Assembly: GCA_000231825.2 (NCBI GenBank)
Contig: JH720306.1
Span: forward strand, 1,338,199-1,402,198
Source of the DNA: Tetrahymena elliotti 4EA
Lineage: Eukaryota; Ciliophora; Oligohymenophorea; Hymenostomatida; Tetrahymenidae
Length of the DNA stretch: 64,000 nt
Direction of reading: 5' to 3'
Numbering within the stretch: position 1 is the stretch's first letter; each line of letters opens with the position of its first letter. The notes under the pieces are model-generated. The model was not told where the DNA came from. It saw only the letters and a program-made list of their open reading frames with translations, and searched no databases. Positions 13,901-30,899 of this stretch are shown piece after piece. A program made the translations under genes and the position numbers.

Positions 13901-16900
13901 TTCTTGTTTTTAGGAGAACCAGAGTAATTACTAAGAATTGGAAGATTGTAATTGTCTTATGTTCTACTATATTAGAGTTTTTCCTTCAACTCCTTTGTGA
14001 ATTGTATTGATTTCAATCTATTTTCTTCAGTTAAAAACTTAGAAATATTTCTAAAAAAGAAATACTTAGCATGTTTATAATCACCTAATTCAGAGGCAGA
14101 TACTATTTTCAAGCTAGCTTAAATATCTGTTAAAATTCCAAGGCGTTCTAATAGTGTTAAAACTTGTAGTGTTTTTTATTTACTAATAAAATCAATAAAA
14201 GTAATTATTGTTTTCATATGGTCTAAATAGGTGAACTTTGGCTTTAAATATTTAAGCACATTTAACGCTCCTTAAAGTTTAAAAGAATCCTTTTCAGAAT
14301 TCAGTTCGCATCTAGATATAAAATCAAGAGTCCTACCAATCAAAGCAGGTATTACGTTTCCAGTAGTACCTTAAATCAACCCATTTTCTAACATGAAAAA
14401 GGAGTAATTTTAATTGCATAATAAATTTAAAAAGACTCCTAAATTATAATTGAAATTTATTTGGTTTTCTAAAATGAAATCAAAAAAGTCTTTATTGTCT
14501 GAGTATTTCCATTAAACTAGGTTCTTCAAGTATGTAGGATATTTTCTACATATCTCAGCTATAAAGCATAAGTAGAAATCGTTTTTAGTTTTCACAAATT
14601 TCTCTAGAATGTCTTCTAGTAATCCCACATGATTTCCTGAAAAGTCAGTGAATTAAAATTCTGGTAAGACACCTTTTTAAAAAATAATTTTAAAATTAAA
14701 ATACTTTTGTATATTTTAAAACATTTATTACTTTCAGATAATTTGATTGTCTAATCTTTTTGGTTGTAGTTAAACATAGACACTAAAATATCAAAGTATT
14801 CGGTGGGATATTAATAGAGATCAACTTCAGCCATTTTTTTTGAGAATTCAAGCATAGTGTAAGGGTCTTTTATTAATTGAAATGATAAATAATGATGAAA
14901 AATTAAATTAAAAAATTACTAAAAATAAAGGAATTAGCTTCATAAAATATATTTTTAAAACGCAATTCTATGTTTGCCTTAATAGTGTTAGTGTCAAATT
15001 GGAATTATGATTCAAGGATGAAGCAGATCATTGAATAGAATCTTCTTTCTGAAGGACAAATTTCAAGAATTATCTCAATAACTTTAAATATTTTTTATAT
15101 TTCTGGCTATTCTTCATCAGCTATTTCATTTTTACTTTTGTTTTGTTATTTCATGAATATCTTTAAAGCAAGAGTGAGAATGCATAATCCTATATCATGA
15201 ACAAACTATGGGGTTTGCGTTTCAACTTATTTCTTTGATACACTTTCTTGAATAATTTCAAAAGCTTAAAATATATTAGCGTAGCTCACACTTTCTCTAG
15301 AATTGATAAGTTATCTAGATAGGTATTTAATTTATTTTGAATCTATAATTTTTCCTTTAATTTCGCATTCTACAAGCTCTTCAAATGTGTTAAAATAATT
15401 CATTTTTAAATTTAAATTTGAGTGTTGGCCTAAATTCTCTATTAGCTGGACAAAATAATCAAGGGAATTACATTTTATTTGAAGTAAAGTTTAAAGTTAG
15501 ATATCTGTTCTATCTTCCTCTAAGGCATCTAATTATTTTACAAGTGGACAGTTGTTAACATCAAATGAAGGGTACTACTTGTATTTCTCACTAAGAAGGC
15601 ATTTTAAGTAAGGAAGACATTTTTTAATAAAAATGACATAGAAAGCTATTCTTGTTTTAGATTCCTTGAAAAGCAATTCAGTGTATAAAATGATGTTAGA
15701 AATAACATCATTTATAGCATGCTCCTAAGAAAGAAGTAATTCAATAAGCTGTTATACCATATCTGTCTAGTGCTTTAATATAGTGATGCTCTTTTCACAT
15801 TTTTTAAGATTTAACTCATAATTCTTAGTTTTGTTAATCATATTAGCTATTTAATTATATTTTGTAACATACCCTGAATGGTCTTTTTATATTTAACGTA
15901 TTGCAGATTGTAAGTTTTGTAAGAAAGAGCTCGTCATTGGTTGTAGTAGAAGGAGCACCTCACCTTTTAAATTGTTTGGCTACAACAATATGATTTCCTT
16001 AATAATTTCTTTTTTATTAATATATTTAGATTTCAAGATTGATGCATGCTTAATATTAAGGAATATCTAATTCATTTCTGCACTATTTCTTACATTCCTC
16101 AGCAGTAAATTTAAGTCAATATATTTATTTTAAAGTAAAATTGGATAAATCCCAGATGTCACATGCTCAAATTAGAATTTTTAGCATATAACAACCAATG
16201 ATTTCAAAAGGTATCTATCTGAAATAATACTTGCATCATTTTTAAGCTCATTGATAAAATCTTCCTCAATAATTTTTTACATAGGAATACAATATTTAAT
16301 AAGGCAGTATAAAAATTATTTTATACTTTCACTGCCATTTAAACCTTCTTTAAGCATTTAATAAGCTACTCTGATAATGTTTGGATGAAGCAGTTCTTTA
16401 GGCATGAATTCGTTAAGAGCATTAATGAATTCGTTGTTTCTTTTATCTGTGAAGAAATTTGAGAATTTTTCAAGAAGGCCAATAACATTTTCTTCAGTGA
16501 TTGCTGATCTATTATTTGAAATTTACAATAACAACTAGCTGCTCATACTTAAGACCCATCTCTTTGCAAAATCTTAATAAATTTAATCCACTCTATTAAT
16601 TAAAATGTAAGTTAAAAAAATTATTTTATAAAAAATAAAACAAATTAATTACTCAGTTGATATTTAGATTTAATCTAAGAAATCAAACAGGTCTTATATA
16701 AAAAAAGGTGCTCTATACTCTATTAAGCTGTTTATATTAGCTTTATCTTTAATTTTCTGATTAACAACTAAGATGCAGTGATTTATGAGATAAGCAAGTC
16801 TTAATTTCATTTATTTATCAAGAGTAAATCTTTCAGCTAATATTTCTAAGCACTTGAAATTAAAATTTCTAGAGATCAAATTTTTCTTAGAAGAACAATA

Positions 16901-19192
16901 CTCTATCATTTCTATAATCTTGTTGATAGTTTCTATAGAGTAGCAGCTCTCATAATTATAAACAAAATCACTATAAATCTAAACACCAATATAATATAAC
17001 TCTTTTTGTGCATGAATTTTATCAATAATTTCCATAATTTACTACTGCTTGGATCTTTTATTGGCATCCTTGTAGAATAAATACCAGCCTAAATTTTTTC
17101 TATAAAATTATTTTTCAAAAATAAGTCTTATGCATAAGTTTTATAAAATCTCTTGATATAAATTGACTTTATCAGGAATTTCTGGCAATTCAAATGCTAT
17201 TATCTAAGTATTGAAATAAACTTTTTCATCATCTAAATTTTCTGTCATACTTTGTATCAACTTGCTTAACTTGACTTATAAATTTTAACCTATTTATAAA
17301 TCTTAATCAATTTGTTGAGATCTTGCATATATTTCTTAATTTATTCCATGCTCTACCAAAGTCATTATTCTAATCAGAAAAGAAGGATAAATATCTTTCA
17401 AATTAGAAACATAGTTATCAATTAATTCAAAAAAGCTTCCTTTTATCTTAGGAAAATCATTTTCGTCTGGCCAATGAGCTTGATGCTAGCTCAGGCATTC
17501 TTCAATTTCTAGATTTTGAGCATTTTCAAACCCTTCTTCTTTGATTTATCTTAAATAGTTAAAATATTCTGTAGGAATGCTTGCTTCAACAGATTATTCT
17601 CCTGTAAAAGCTACCTTAAATTTCTTATGTTTTGCTACATTATCTCTATGTCTCCAGACACAAACTGCTCTTAACTATCTCCATAGTCTTCTAATTTTAA
17701 ATTAAAATATAAAAAAGGTTATTTCAAAGACTCTATTTAAAAAGAATATGATTTTATTTTAAACAATATGTATTTTAATTAAAAGTGAGAAAGATTTACT
17801 TATCTTGTTTGGTCCTTAAATAAATAACTGCTAGTAGAAGTCTTAAAAAAGAATGATTGTAATCTGAATAAAATAAATTAATTCCATTTTGACTACTAAG
17901 AATTAGCTTTGTAAGTCCATAAGAAGTGAGATATTTATTCTCTTCTCTTGTTACTATTTCTTATATCTATGACCTTTTTATATTTATTCTAATAGTTAAA
18001 TCATCAGTAAATGCTATCTTATCTAGGTATTCTTCATGAACACTGTGTATAGTCATAAAGAAATGATAAAATCTTGCAAAAATATTATATGAAATATTAT
18101 TATTGTCAAAATATTGGCTTATAATGTTTTCTTGCAATATTTCTGTCTAAAACATATTCGCTAACTTGTAAATCTTGTAAATAGTTTCTAAGCTAGTTAA
18201 ATATTATAAATGCTGGAAGATACCTCCTACTTTCACAAAGTAGTTCCAAAAATGGCTTGAATGTCTTTTTCCATCATAAAATTTTTGGATTTCATATTTC
18301 CTTTGTTTTTCTATTGAGAGTAATAATTTCAATAAATCTTGTTCTAACTAATCTATTACGGTTGAAGTATTTTCCCAATTCTTTTCTTTAAATGGGATAC
18401 TTAATACATTATTGCTTTACTCTGATTACTCTTTCTATAAGGTGCTTTAGTTATTTTTTTCTTGTTCATTTTCTTTTTAAGCTTTTCCACATGAAGATAT
18501 TTAAATATCTTTAATACTTTTTAATAAAGCTAGAACATTTTTGAAATTCTAGTCAAAAAATTCATTTAACTAGCAATATTCTTTCATTAACTAACCATCT
18601 CCCTGTTTAAGTAAAAAAAATAAATCAATTTAAATAGATACTTAACTATTAATTATAATATTTTAGAGCTTCACTGTTAATCTCATTTTATAATTCTACA
18701 AAACGTCAAAAAAAATAACTACTTGATTATGAAGCCAAAATGGCCTGGCAAAGAGCAAACTGTGGTTTTATTCTATCTCCATTTAGCTTACTATATTGGT
18801 TTTAGTGTTTGCTAATATGAATTGATACAATTTTTATATAATATTCTATTGCTATTTGAGCTTTTAATGCAGAAATTTAAAAAAATAATATATAAATGAA
18901 TCTCTGATAACTTTCTCTTTTGCTTTTGTTTATTTTAATTTGATGCTATTATCTGATTAAAAATTATTAAAAAGTTGATGACCAATTTCTTATAAAGTAC
19001 ATCTATTCTATTAGGACCAAAATCTTATTGAAAAAAGAAATTTTGCAAAAAAATATTCTTATCTGATAAAAAATATTGATTCCATCCAATTAATTCAATC
19101 AAATCAGCTTTTAAATCTGATTTAAGTAGGGTAAAAACTTTAACATTCATTTCTATATCAATAAACTTTATTTTCAATAAAAATGCATTCAT
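7948..19192 (-). CDS. Giant HECT-type E3 ubiquitin ligase (HUWE1/TOM1/UPL1-like architecture)
   Basis: Minus-strand gene of about 11.2 kb interrupted by many short introns (for example near 8146-8204, 12722-12770, 16600-16650, 17700-17800, 18600-18660); roughly 3,400 residues. The C-terminus is an unmistakable HECT domain, which forms a ubiquitin thioester and transfers ubiquitin to substrates. The N-lobe contains ISFEGEAGIDQGGMAREW (about 9070-9160) and FRFTGRLVGLAL (about 8890). The C-lobe has FLTGAFKVPFGGF and LPIAHTCFNKLELP, with the catalytic Cys codon at 8050-8052, and ends Gly-Phe-His-Ile-Ser with the aromatic residue at position -4 typical of the family. Upstream are a very acidic Asp/Glu/Ser stretch (about 12560-12720) and some 2,000 residues of Leu/Ile-rich helical repeat-like sequence. 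I read 14950-17700 continuously, so this is one gene. The start ATG (19190-19192) follows an in-frame TGA ten codons upstream. Assignment to a HECT subfamily rests on size and layout only. Confidence 0.88.
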
Positions 19193-19585
19193 ATCATTTA
19201 TTAGAACTTTTAGATCTTATCAAAAAAAAATTAATAAAATAGTACCCAGGTATCATGATTAATCAGATCCGATCTTCATTTTTAATATGCATAAACAACC
19301 TATATTTTTTGCATTAAAATAAAAAATTTTCTGATGGATTTTTAAAATTTAACAAAACATTTAATAAATCAAAAAGAAATCACATTTTTAAATTTTTAAC
19401 AAAATTCTTTAAAAAATCATTTTTACTTTCGCTTAAGAAAAGAAAAAACAATAGAACAAACAAATAGAAAATTTAATTAAAATTAATTAAAAAAATAAAA
19501 ATAAAGAAATTATGGATGAAGTAGAAAATAGCTAAATCATATTAAATTAAAAAATATTTAAAAAAATGTTTTTTTTCTTTTTAGC
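19193..19585. other. Short AT-rich spacer
   Basis: Lies between the HECT gene start and the tRNA terminator on the same strand. Extremely A+T rich; presumed promoter/5' UTR of the HECT gene. No other element recognized. Confidence 0.5.
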
Positions 19586-19590
19586 AAAAA
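19586..19590 (-). terminator. RNA polymerase III T-run terminator of tRNA-Leu
   Basis: On the minus strand a run of five T lies four bases after the discriminator base of the tRNA, which is the normal Pol III stop signal. Confidence 0.75.
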
Positions 19591-19594
19591 TTAT

Positions 19595-19677
19595 TGGCAA
19601 CTGTGAGATTCGAACTCACGCGGATTACATCCAGGCGATCTTAAGTCGTCCCCCTTAACCAACTCGGGCAAATTGCC
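19595..19677 (-). tRNA. tRNA-Leu (anticodon UAA)
   Basis: The 83-nt minus-strand sequence folds as a class II tRNA. The acceptor stem pairs GGCAATT with AGTTGCC apart from wobble, and the discriminator is A. The D arm includes AGTTGGTTAA. The seven-base anticodon loop is CTTAAGA, giving anticodon TAA. A long variable arm (GGAT-GTA-ATCC type) is diagnostic of Leu or Ser, and the T arm carries GTTCGAATC (B box). The anticodon reads UUA Leu. It is not one of the special tRNA-Gln species that read UAA/UAG, which would need anticodon UUA or CUA and a short variable loop. One A-C mismatch sits in the anticodon stem. No intron is seen. Confidence 0.93.
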
Positions 19678-20201
19678 TTGTTGATTGTTATAAAACATTT
19701 TGATTAATTTAATAGCTGATTATGTAATGTTAATTGATTAATTTAGAAATATTATTTGCTTATTTTCTATCTTATAAATTTTTTCTAATTTATTTTTTGG
19801 AGATAAGTTAATACGAACAGATATTTTGAATAGAAAGAAGATTGAAATTTATTTGATACATGATTTCAATTAAAAATACTTTTAAAATGATAATTTGTAC
19901 TTACTTTACTTACATTTGTTAAAATTATATCTTTGATATCTTATGTAGTGACTTTTAATTTACACTCAACCAACAAAATTATGATATTTAAGATTTATAT
20001 GTTTTTCCTACCTTTTAAACACCAATCAATCTCTCAATATTTATATGCCTAAGATATTATTCAAATTTGCTAGTTTATTAGTATTAAAATTTCTCTTAGT
20101 TAAAGACAAACAATAATCAATAATATTTTTACAAAAATAAGCATTTACTTACCAAATAAACAAACAAACAGATAAACAAAGTAAATTGGTGATTCAGCGA
20201 A
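19678..20201. other. AT-rich spacer between divergent tRNA and protein gene
   Basis: Upstream flank of both the minus-strand tRNA and the plus-strand gene at 20202. It contains an (AAAC)n-like tract near 20155-20180. No coding potential seen. Confidence 0.55.
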
Positions 20202-22079
20202 ATGAGAATATACGAAAACTCAAATTTTAATCTGAGCAAGACAATGCTTAGAAAAATAAAAGCACAATAATATATTCAGGATGATGGAACAGCTATTCCA
20301 GAATTATATCCTATATTTTCGAATTTTAAGTTCGTACACAAATAATGCAAGAATCAAAGAGTTAACTAATTTATCAAGCAACTTGCTGCTTTAGTGGAAT
20401 ATTAACAAATAAACGAAGGATTATTTATTGCTGAACATAACACAACTGATATTTTTTTTATCTTAAAAGGAGATGTTATTGCTGTATAGGAAAGAGGATA
20501 AAGAAGTATTATGTAAGATTAATTTTGGCACCATAAACTTTAGATTAAGAAAAAAGAATTACATGATGCTTTTGATTTAAATAAGAAATAAGAAATAATG
20601 GCTGAAATCGAAAAAATTGAAAGAGTTCACAAATACTTTTCTGATGTCTTGGTAGAGGAATATTTAAGATCTGATTTATTTAGATATAGCTAAAATTTTA
20701 ACTTAGAGGATGACTGCAAATTTAAGGAATTTGCTATCATCAAACCAGGAATGACATTTGGTAAAAATTAGAACAACTTTCTTGTAGATAAAGAAAATAT
20801 TAAAGGAGATGTAGAAGTGTACATTTAAAATGAGCTTAAATAACGAAAAGTTAGATTTATAGCTGGAAAAAACCTTCATGTATTTCGTTTATCTGTGGAA
20901 TCTTAGTAAGTACTCTTTTCTGAATATTACTAATGCAAATAAAAGATCATAGAATTTCTATAGTAGAAATTATAGAGCCTAAGAGGAGATTATAAACTAA
21001 CTGATTTTATTGCCAATAGAGCACATTAAATATAATTGTTTGAAGGTTCTGCATTGTATCTTTAAAACTCAGAAAAGCCAACTCACTTTTATCTTCTCAT
21101 AAATGGATTGGTTGAAATAAGTACACTGAATATTAAGAATTCTAATCAAATAACGTATATCGAAGGACCTGAAATCATTGGACTAGAATTTGTAGGTGAG
21201 AAATCTTAGTTTAGGCAATATTCTGCTAGGTGCAAATCTGAGAATATGGAAGTTTATAAAATAAGCTATTAAGAAGTCTAAAATCTTCCGGATAATGTGT
21301 AATTTATGGAAGAAATTAATAAATTAGGACTGTAGCAAAATAACTATTTTAAATAACTTGTTAATTAAAAGCTAGAACTATATAAGATACAAAGATCTAT
21401 TTTTTCAACTAAATTACAAAAGATTTATTTCGAATCGCCAAGACACATATCTGCAAAATTTTTTTCTCCCTCAAATATATATCAAATTCAATCAAACAAA
21501 TCCACACAAAGATTCTCTACTTAATTAGAGAATTTTTTTTCCAGTACTGAGGGCTTTTAAAAGGACTCACATTAAAGTCCTATAAAATCAAAAGAAACAT
21601 TATTTTCTCCTAAATTTTCAGACAGTCATAAATAAACAGCCAAAAGTTAGAATTTTCTTTCTAAATTATCCACAAATGATTAATTAAATAGCTCTCATTA
21701 AAAATTAAATTCCACTAGCAATCTTGGCTAAGAAAAAAATGAAGAAACTTTAGAATAGATTGCAAATTAAAAATTAAAGCAATATTTAATCAAAAATCAA
21801 ATGCTTAGAATAAATACATAAGAAACTGATAAAGATGAGACTTATTTGTATTTCTAAAATGCCTAGCAGCTTAGCTCATAAAAGAAGCGTCCATCATCAT
21901 AAAATAATAATTTAAAATTTAATAACAGTCATCGTAAACTTAAATTTTAAAACAATTCAAATTCGAATTAAAGTTCCTTACAAGGATTAGATAGCTTTAG
22001 CAACTAAAATATCAATATTCCAAATTCTTTAATAAGTTAATTTATTCCCTAATTATAGTAATGTTTCTATAATAAATGA
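20202..22079 (+). CDS. Protein with two cyclic-nucleotide-binding-like domains
   Basis: Single-exon frame, 625 residues, TGA stop. Residues ~70-95 (GLFIAEHNTTDIFFILKGDV) match the beta-roll entrance of cNMP-binding domains (Ile-Phe-Phe-Ile-Leu-Lys-Gly). A second similar unit around residues 280-360 has LFEGSALYLQNSEKPTHFYL, then Leu-Ile-Asn-Gly-Leu-Val-Glu-Ile, and later Glu-Ile-Ile-Gly-Leu-Glu. In active domains the phosphate-binding cassette reads Phe-Gly-Glu-(x)n-Arg-Ala/Thr-Ala. Neither unit here has a clean copy, so cyclic nucleotide binding may be lost or altered. No kinase domain, channel pore or membrane segment is present. The last ~200 residues are Ser/Asn/Gln-rich, consistent with a disordered tail. 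Possibly a regulatory or scaffold protein; function unknown. Confidence 0.82.
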
Positions 22080-23492
22080 TTACTAAAAAATGATATCCTT
22101 ATGTGTATCTAATTCTACATTATATTTTGTTTCATTACTTCTTTATTTTAAAAAGCAAATTTATTTTAAAAATTCAAATTAGTTTTTAATTTACTTATTT
22201 CATTCATTATTTAAAACACTCCCTTATTCAATTACAAAAATTAGAATCAAAGTTTATATGAGTTTTTACTACTAAGATAGTTATTTTCTCAAATCTTTAA
22301 GATATTAATTAAGCTCCTCTCAATATAAAGCTTCTAAAGAGAATGATTAACTTAAACCCTTAGGAATTTTTTCATTACTTCTAAATTTATATCTTTAATT
22401 TTTTAATTCAATTTAATTNNNNNNNNNNNNNNNNNNNNNNNNNNNNNNNNNNNNNNNNNNNNNNNNNNNNNNNNNNNNNNNNNNNNNNNNNNNNNNNNNN
22501 NNNNNNNNNNNNNNNNNNTATCTAAAAATTAAAATTATATTGTTTAAATGTATTTTTATTTTAAAAAATTATTCAAAAATTTATCAACCAAATCATTTCA
22601 AAAAAAATAGTTTCCTAAAAGAAACCAATTTATATTAAGTTTTAAAAAATTTGAATTAAAGAAGTGAATTAAAAATTATTTTTTTAAAACCCTGAATGCT
22701 TTATTTAAAATTAAGTTCGTTACAGCTTATAGCTAAAATTAGTGACATAAATACAAATAAATAGTGATATACTCATTATTTTATTATTGTTAAAAAAAAT
22801 AGATATTAGAGTTGGAAATATGAATAACCGACATATTCATAAAATAAAAATTTTTTTAAAAATTTAATCCTAAAATAAATAAAGAAATAACTTGAATATT
22901 ATTTGATAACATTATCTATTGTTATTTAATTTAATTTTCAAATATTTCTTTTCTTATTTGAATAATCAAAATTTAAATTTGTTTTTTCAAATCTAAAATT
23001 ATTTTTTAAATAAAAATATACAACAAAGTTATGTATGATTTTTGAAAAGACTTCTTTTACTTTCAAGTTAATTTTATGAAATATTGTTTGAAAAATTATT
23101 TAAATTAAAAATAAATTTAATCATTCACTTCATAAATTCTACTTTAAAGTGTGGCACAAATTAGATTTTGAATTTTGATAAATAATAAACTCATATCAAT
23201 TTCAAATAAAATTGTATCTTAAAATATTATAATACTTTCTAAATTGAGCAGTTTATCAGTTATTAGATTGCAGCCTTATTTATAATTTTAGCGGGAATAT
23301 ATAAAAAATATATACTTTAAGATTAAAAAAAACAAAATTTACACAAAATCTACTCAACAACAATAAATATCAATCAATATAAAAAATATAAACAATAATG
23401 AGGTTTTATATTTATTTACATAATGAACTTAAATAAAATAAATAATTTTACTTTAAATATATAGTAGAATTAACTTTGTGCAAGATATAAAT
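22080..23492. other. AT-rich intergenic DNA containing an assembly gap
   Basis: Extremely A+T rich on both sides of the N run. No gene, RNA or repeat could be supported. Sequence missing in the gap may be larger than drawn. Confidence 0.55.
22419..22518. other. Assembly gap (100 N)
   Basis: Exactly 100 N, the conventional placeholder for a gap of unknown size joining two contigs. Order and distance across it are not shown by sequence. Confidence 0.99.
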
Positions 23493-27355
<3,863 letters not shown>

Positions 27356-28265
27356 AAATACATTAAAAGAAAAAATGGTTATTTACTGTTTATTTTTGTC
27401 TCAAATTAGTGTTTGAAAGATTCAACTAAAACTAAACAAATAGTTTCTATTATTCATTATTTTAAAAATCAGCTTTACTTAAATATTTATTTCTGTTTGT
27501 CTCATTCAGATTATTGAAAAAAATTTTTTTAATCTTAGAAAAATAAGAAAATATTATGTTTTTTTGCTGAAAATTCCATTTTTCTAAAAAAATCAGCTAA
27601 AAATTAAATAAATGATTTTTTAATGTTTGATATTCAAATGTTTGTTTTTAAATAAAATATATGTGTTTTTTTACACACACAATCAAATTATGTTAAAATA
27701 AAAAACAAATTATTATAATTTTATGGTCAATTTAGTATTTCAATAAAGATCAAGTTATAAAAAATAATCAATTTTGTAGTCTTTTGTATTTCAGAAGTCA
27801 GCTTTTCTTAAAAAATTTGTTTTGTATATAAAAAATCAAAATATACTCAAATATTAAGCAGAAAAAAATTTCTTAATAATTAGAGTTTTTAAAAGGAAAT
27901 ATTTACTTATGTTGAGATGAATAGTAAAATTATTTTAAATAGAAAAGAAATAAAATTTTATTATTAAGTGACAAATTTAGTAGTTTCTCAAAAAAGATTC
28001 AGTTAGTTATAAATAAATACTTTTTTGATGCTTTTTTTTTAAAAACAACTATTATGTTTGACTGAATCAAAATATTTATTTGGTTTGTAAGTTTTTACAA
28101 AATCACAGTTTTTATTAAATAAATAGATTAACAAATATTTGAAAATTAATAATCTATTTGAAAATCTTTTTAAAAATATATCTTTAATTGTTCACAATTA
28201 TATATTTAGTTAATAAACTATCAAATTAAACTTAAAATTTTAAACTTATTTTGAGAGCATTGCTA
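27356..28265. other. AT-rich intergenic DNA
   Basis: 3' flank of the helicase gene and 5' flank of the coiled-coil gene. Very A+T rich, no further element seen. Confidence 0.55.
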
Positions 28266-30899
28266 ATGAAGAAGCAAACTGAAAGCAGCAGCTCTTAAAT
28301 TTAAAAAGAGGGAAAGGTTAAGATGGCATTTGTTATTCAAAATAACCAATAAAATAATGTAAATACTTTGGTTAAAAAGAAAGATAGATCAATATCACCT
28401 TAATCATAAAATCAAAATGCCTAAAATTAAGTTGGACAAATTGAAAGTCAGTAAATAGTATAAGCTAAAGTTTAAAAAACAGAGAAATAGTATATTTCTA
28501 AGCTTGAGACCTAGCTTAAGGTTTAAAATAAAAAGAAAAATGATTTAGTAGATAGTAACCATAATTTAGAATACCTTTTAAAGTTATAAGATTAAAAACT
28601 TTAAACATATATTGAAGAGATAAAGTAATTAAGAAATTATAATGACTAGCTTTTCAAAGAGAATAAGTAACTGCACCTTAAAGTAGAAGGGTTTGCTCAA
28701 GAAAGGAATAATCTATTAGCTGATAACAAATTGCTTAAAGATACAGTTAAAAAGTTAGAAATTAGACTATCTTTACCTTAACGTCCTGCATAAAGAAAGA
28801 ATGTTTTAAAAACAATATCAGATTTTTCAAGAGAAAATCAATACATAGATGCAACTCTTCTTTAAAATGAATAAGTTATTTAGTAATATGCTTCTAATTA
28901 TTAATCCAACAAAGAAAATGATAATTTTTATCTAAGTAGAAACAATAGTCCTCCTTTACAGGAAAATAATTTTATAGAAGGAAATATGAATAATTTATAA
29001 AGAGATTCTTTAAGTATTTAGCATCAGAGGAATTTGAGTAATAATAGCATAACTCCATAATAAGCTAAGACAAGCGCATTCTCATATTCTTAGAGTGGCA
29101 ATAACTTTAATTAAAATAATGCATCTATCCATGCAGGTTCTTCTTCATCAAATTCTAGATCTTAACTAAATGGTTTGCCATTAAGCTAACAATTTGTTAG
29201 TCAAATGAATTCAAATAGAAGTAGCTAATAATTTTCTTAAAACCAATAAAACAGTGCTCATTTTAACAACCAAGCAACTAACACAAACTCACTTTTGTAG
29301 ACAGCAAATCTTAAAACTGACTAAACAAGTTAAGATCAATATTTAAAAAAACTTTAGGAACAAATAAAGGTTTTTGAAGACGAAAGAGAAACTTACCAAT
29401 ATGAAATAAAATTATTAAATTAAGCTTTATCTTAGGATTCTAATAATGAATAAATGTAAAAGCTAATTAAAGATTTAGTTGAAAGTTAGTAGCGTATAAG
29501 TCACTTTACTAAAAATCAAAAATTTTTAGAAGAAAGGATCACACAATTTGAAAAGTTAATTGATTAGTACACTAGTCATAACCCATTTGAAATGGACAGG
29601 GGTAGTTTGGAAAGAAAAAATACATTTTTAATTTAAGAGAATTAAAATTAAGCAGAAATAATTAGAAGACTTGAAGAAGAAATAAAACTTTTAAAAAGCA
29701 ACAATAATCGTTCTCTTCAAATTTAATAATTGGAAGCAGATAAACTTTCAGGTAGCAACTATAATTACTTGACAACTAATTCAAGTAGAATAGATGCAAA
29801 AAGATAAACGAAAGAAAATTAATCACCTTTAAGTAATAGAAGTCTAAGTGGAAGTTTGTCATAAAGTCCTCATCACTCTTCAGGAACCTTGTAGGGTGCT
29901 TCAAAATCAGAAAAACTAACTCTTGCTGCTTCTATTAAGAACCAAAAGATTAACCGCAAAGGTAAAAATATTCTCTCTAATTGCTGTAAAGATGTAAAAC
30001 GTGTTGGAAGTAAATCTAGAATATCAGATAAAGACAGTTATAAAAGTATCAGTGGAGGTTCCTATGACATTGACGAAACTCGTAGACTTCTTTAAGTAGA
30101 GAAGCAAAAAAATTAACTGCTTTCTAAGATGCTCGAAGAAGAGTAAGAAAAGACATGCGAATATTTAGTGTATAAAGAAGAAATTGAATTCTACCATCAA
30201 AAAAATAAATAGCTCTAAAATGATATACTTTTACTTTAAAATTAATTGAACTAAATATAGCTTTCTAATTTATCAATTAAAGTGCCTGTGCTATCAACAT
30301 AGAATTAAGAAACTAATTCTCCTAGATAGGTTTCTATTTCACCAAGGCAGTAAATAAAGAGAATTTGCAATACACAATAGCCTCTCCAGGGAAATTTAAA
30401 GAGAAATTAATCACCAAATTAATCACAAAGAAACCTAAATTACGAACCAAGATCTCCTAGTCAATCAGCAAGAAGAAATACCCAATAAACAGAAGGTTAT
30501 TCTAGCGATGAAGAAGGAGAAAGGAAATATAGAGTAGCTAGTATAGCTGGAGTAAATAAAGGGAAAAATAAGTATAACAAATAAGGAGGTAATAATGAAG
30601 AATAATAGAGTGATTAAACATTAGCATTTATGTAAATAGAAAAGGAACTTAATTAAGAATTGCAAAAGAAAGAAAAACAAATTGAAAATATCATAAACTC
30701 AAGGAATCTAATGCAAAAAACATTAGGAGATTAGATTATTATTATTAAAAATTAAAACAAATAATTAAGTGAATAAAACCACGATTTAGAAAATTAAATA
30801 ACTATTTTGAATGAAGAAGTCAAATCTTTAAGAATTCTTGTCAAGAGAGCAGAAAAAAAAAACTTAATTGGAAATAATTTCATTCCAAATAACGATTGA
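28266..30899 (+). CDS. Large Gln/Asn/Ser-rich coiled-coil protein
   Basis: Uninterrupted 877-residue frame ending in TGA. Heptad-like Leu/Ile spacing with Glu, Lys and Gln in between predicts coiled coils at about residues 80-180, 350-500, 600-690 and 780-870. They are separated by Ser/Asn/Pro-rich linkers such as Ser-Ser-Ser-Ser-Asn-Ser-Arg-Ser and Ser-Pro-Arg-Gln-Val-Ser-Ile-Ser-Pro-Arg. Basic, Ser-Pro-rich linkers and a long intronless layout are common in ciliate basal-body and cortex proteins, but no named domain is recognized, so a structural or scaffold role is only inference. The start is an ATG followed by a second ATG 19 codons later; either is possible. The 3' end is immediately followed by a GATT repeat and a tandem duplication. 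Confidence 0.8.

Noticed and set aside
19595..19677. tRNA for reassigned Gln codons
   Set aside because: Anticodon is UAA and the long variable arm is of the Leu class.
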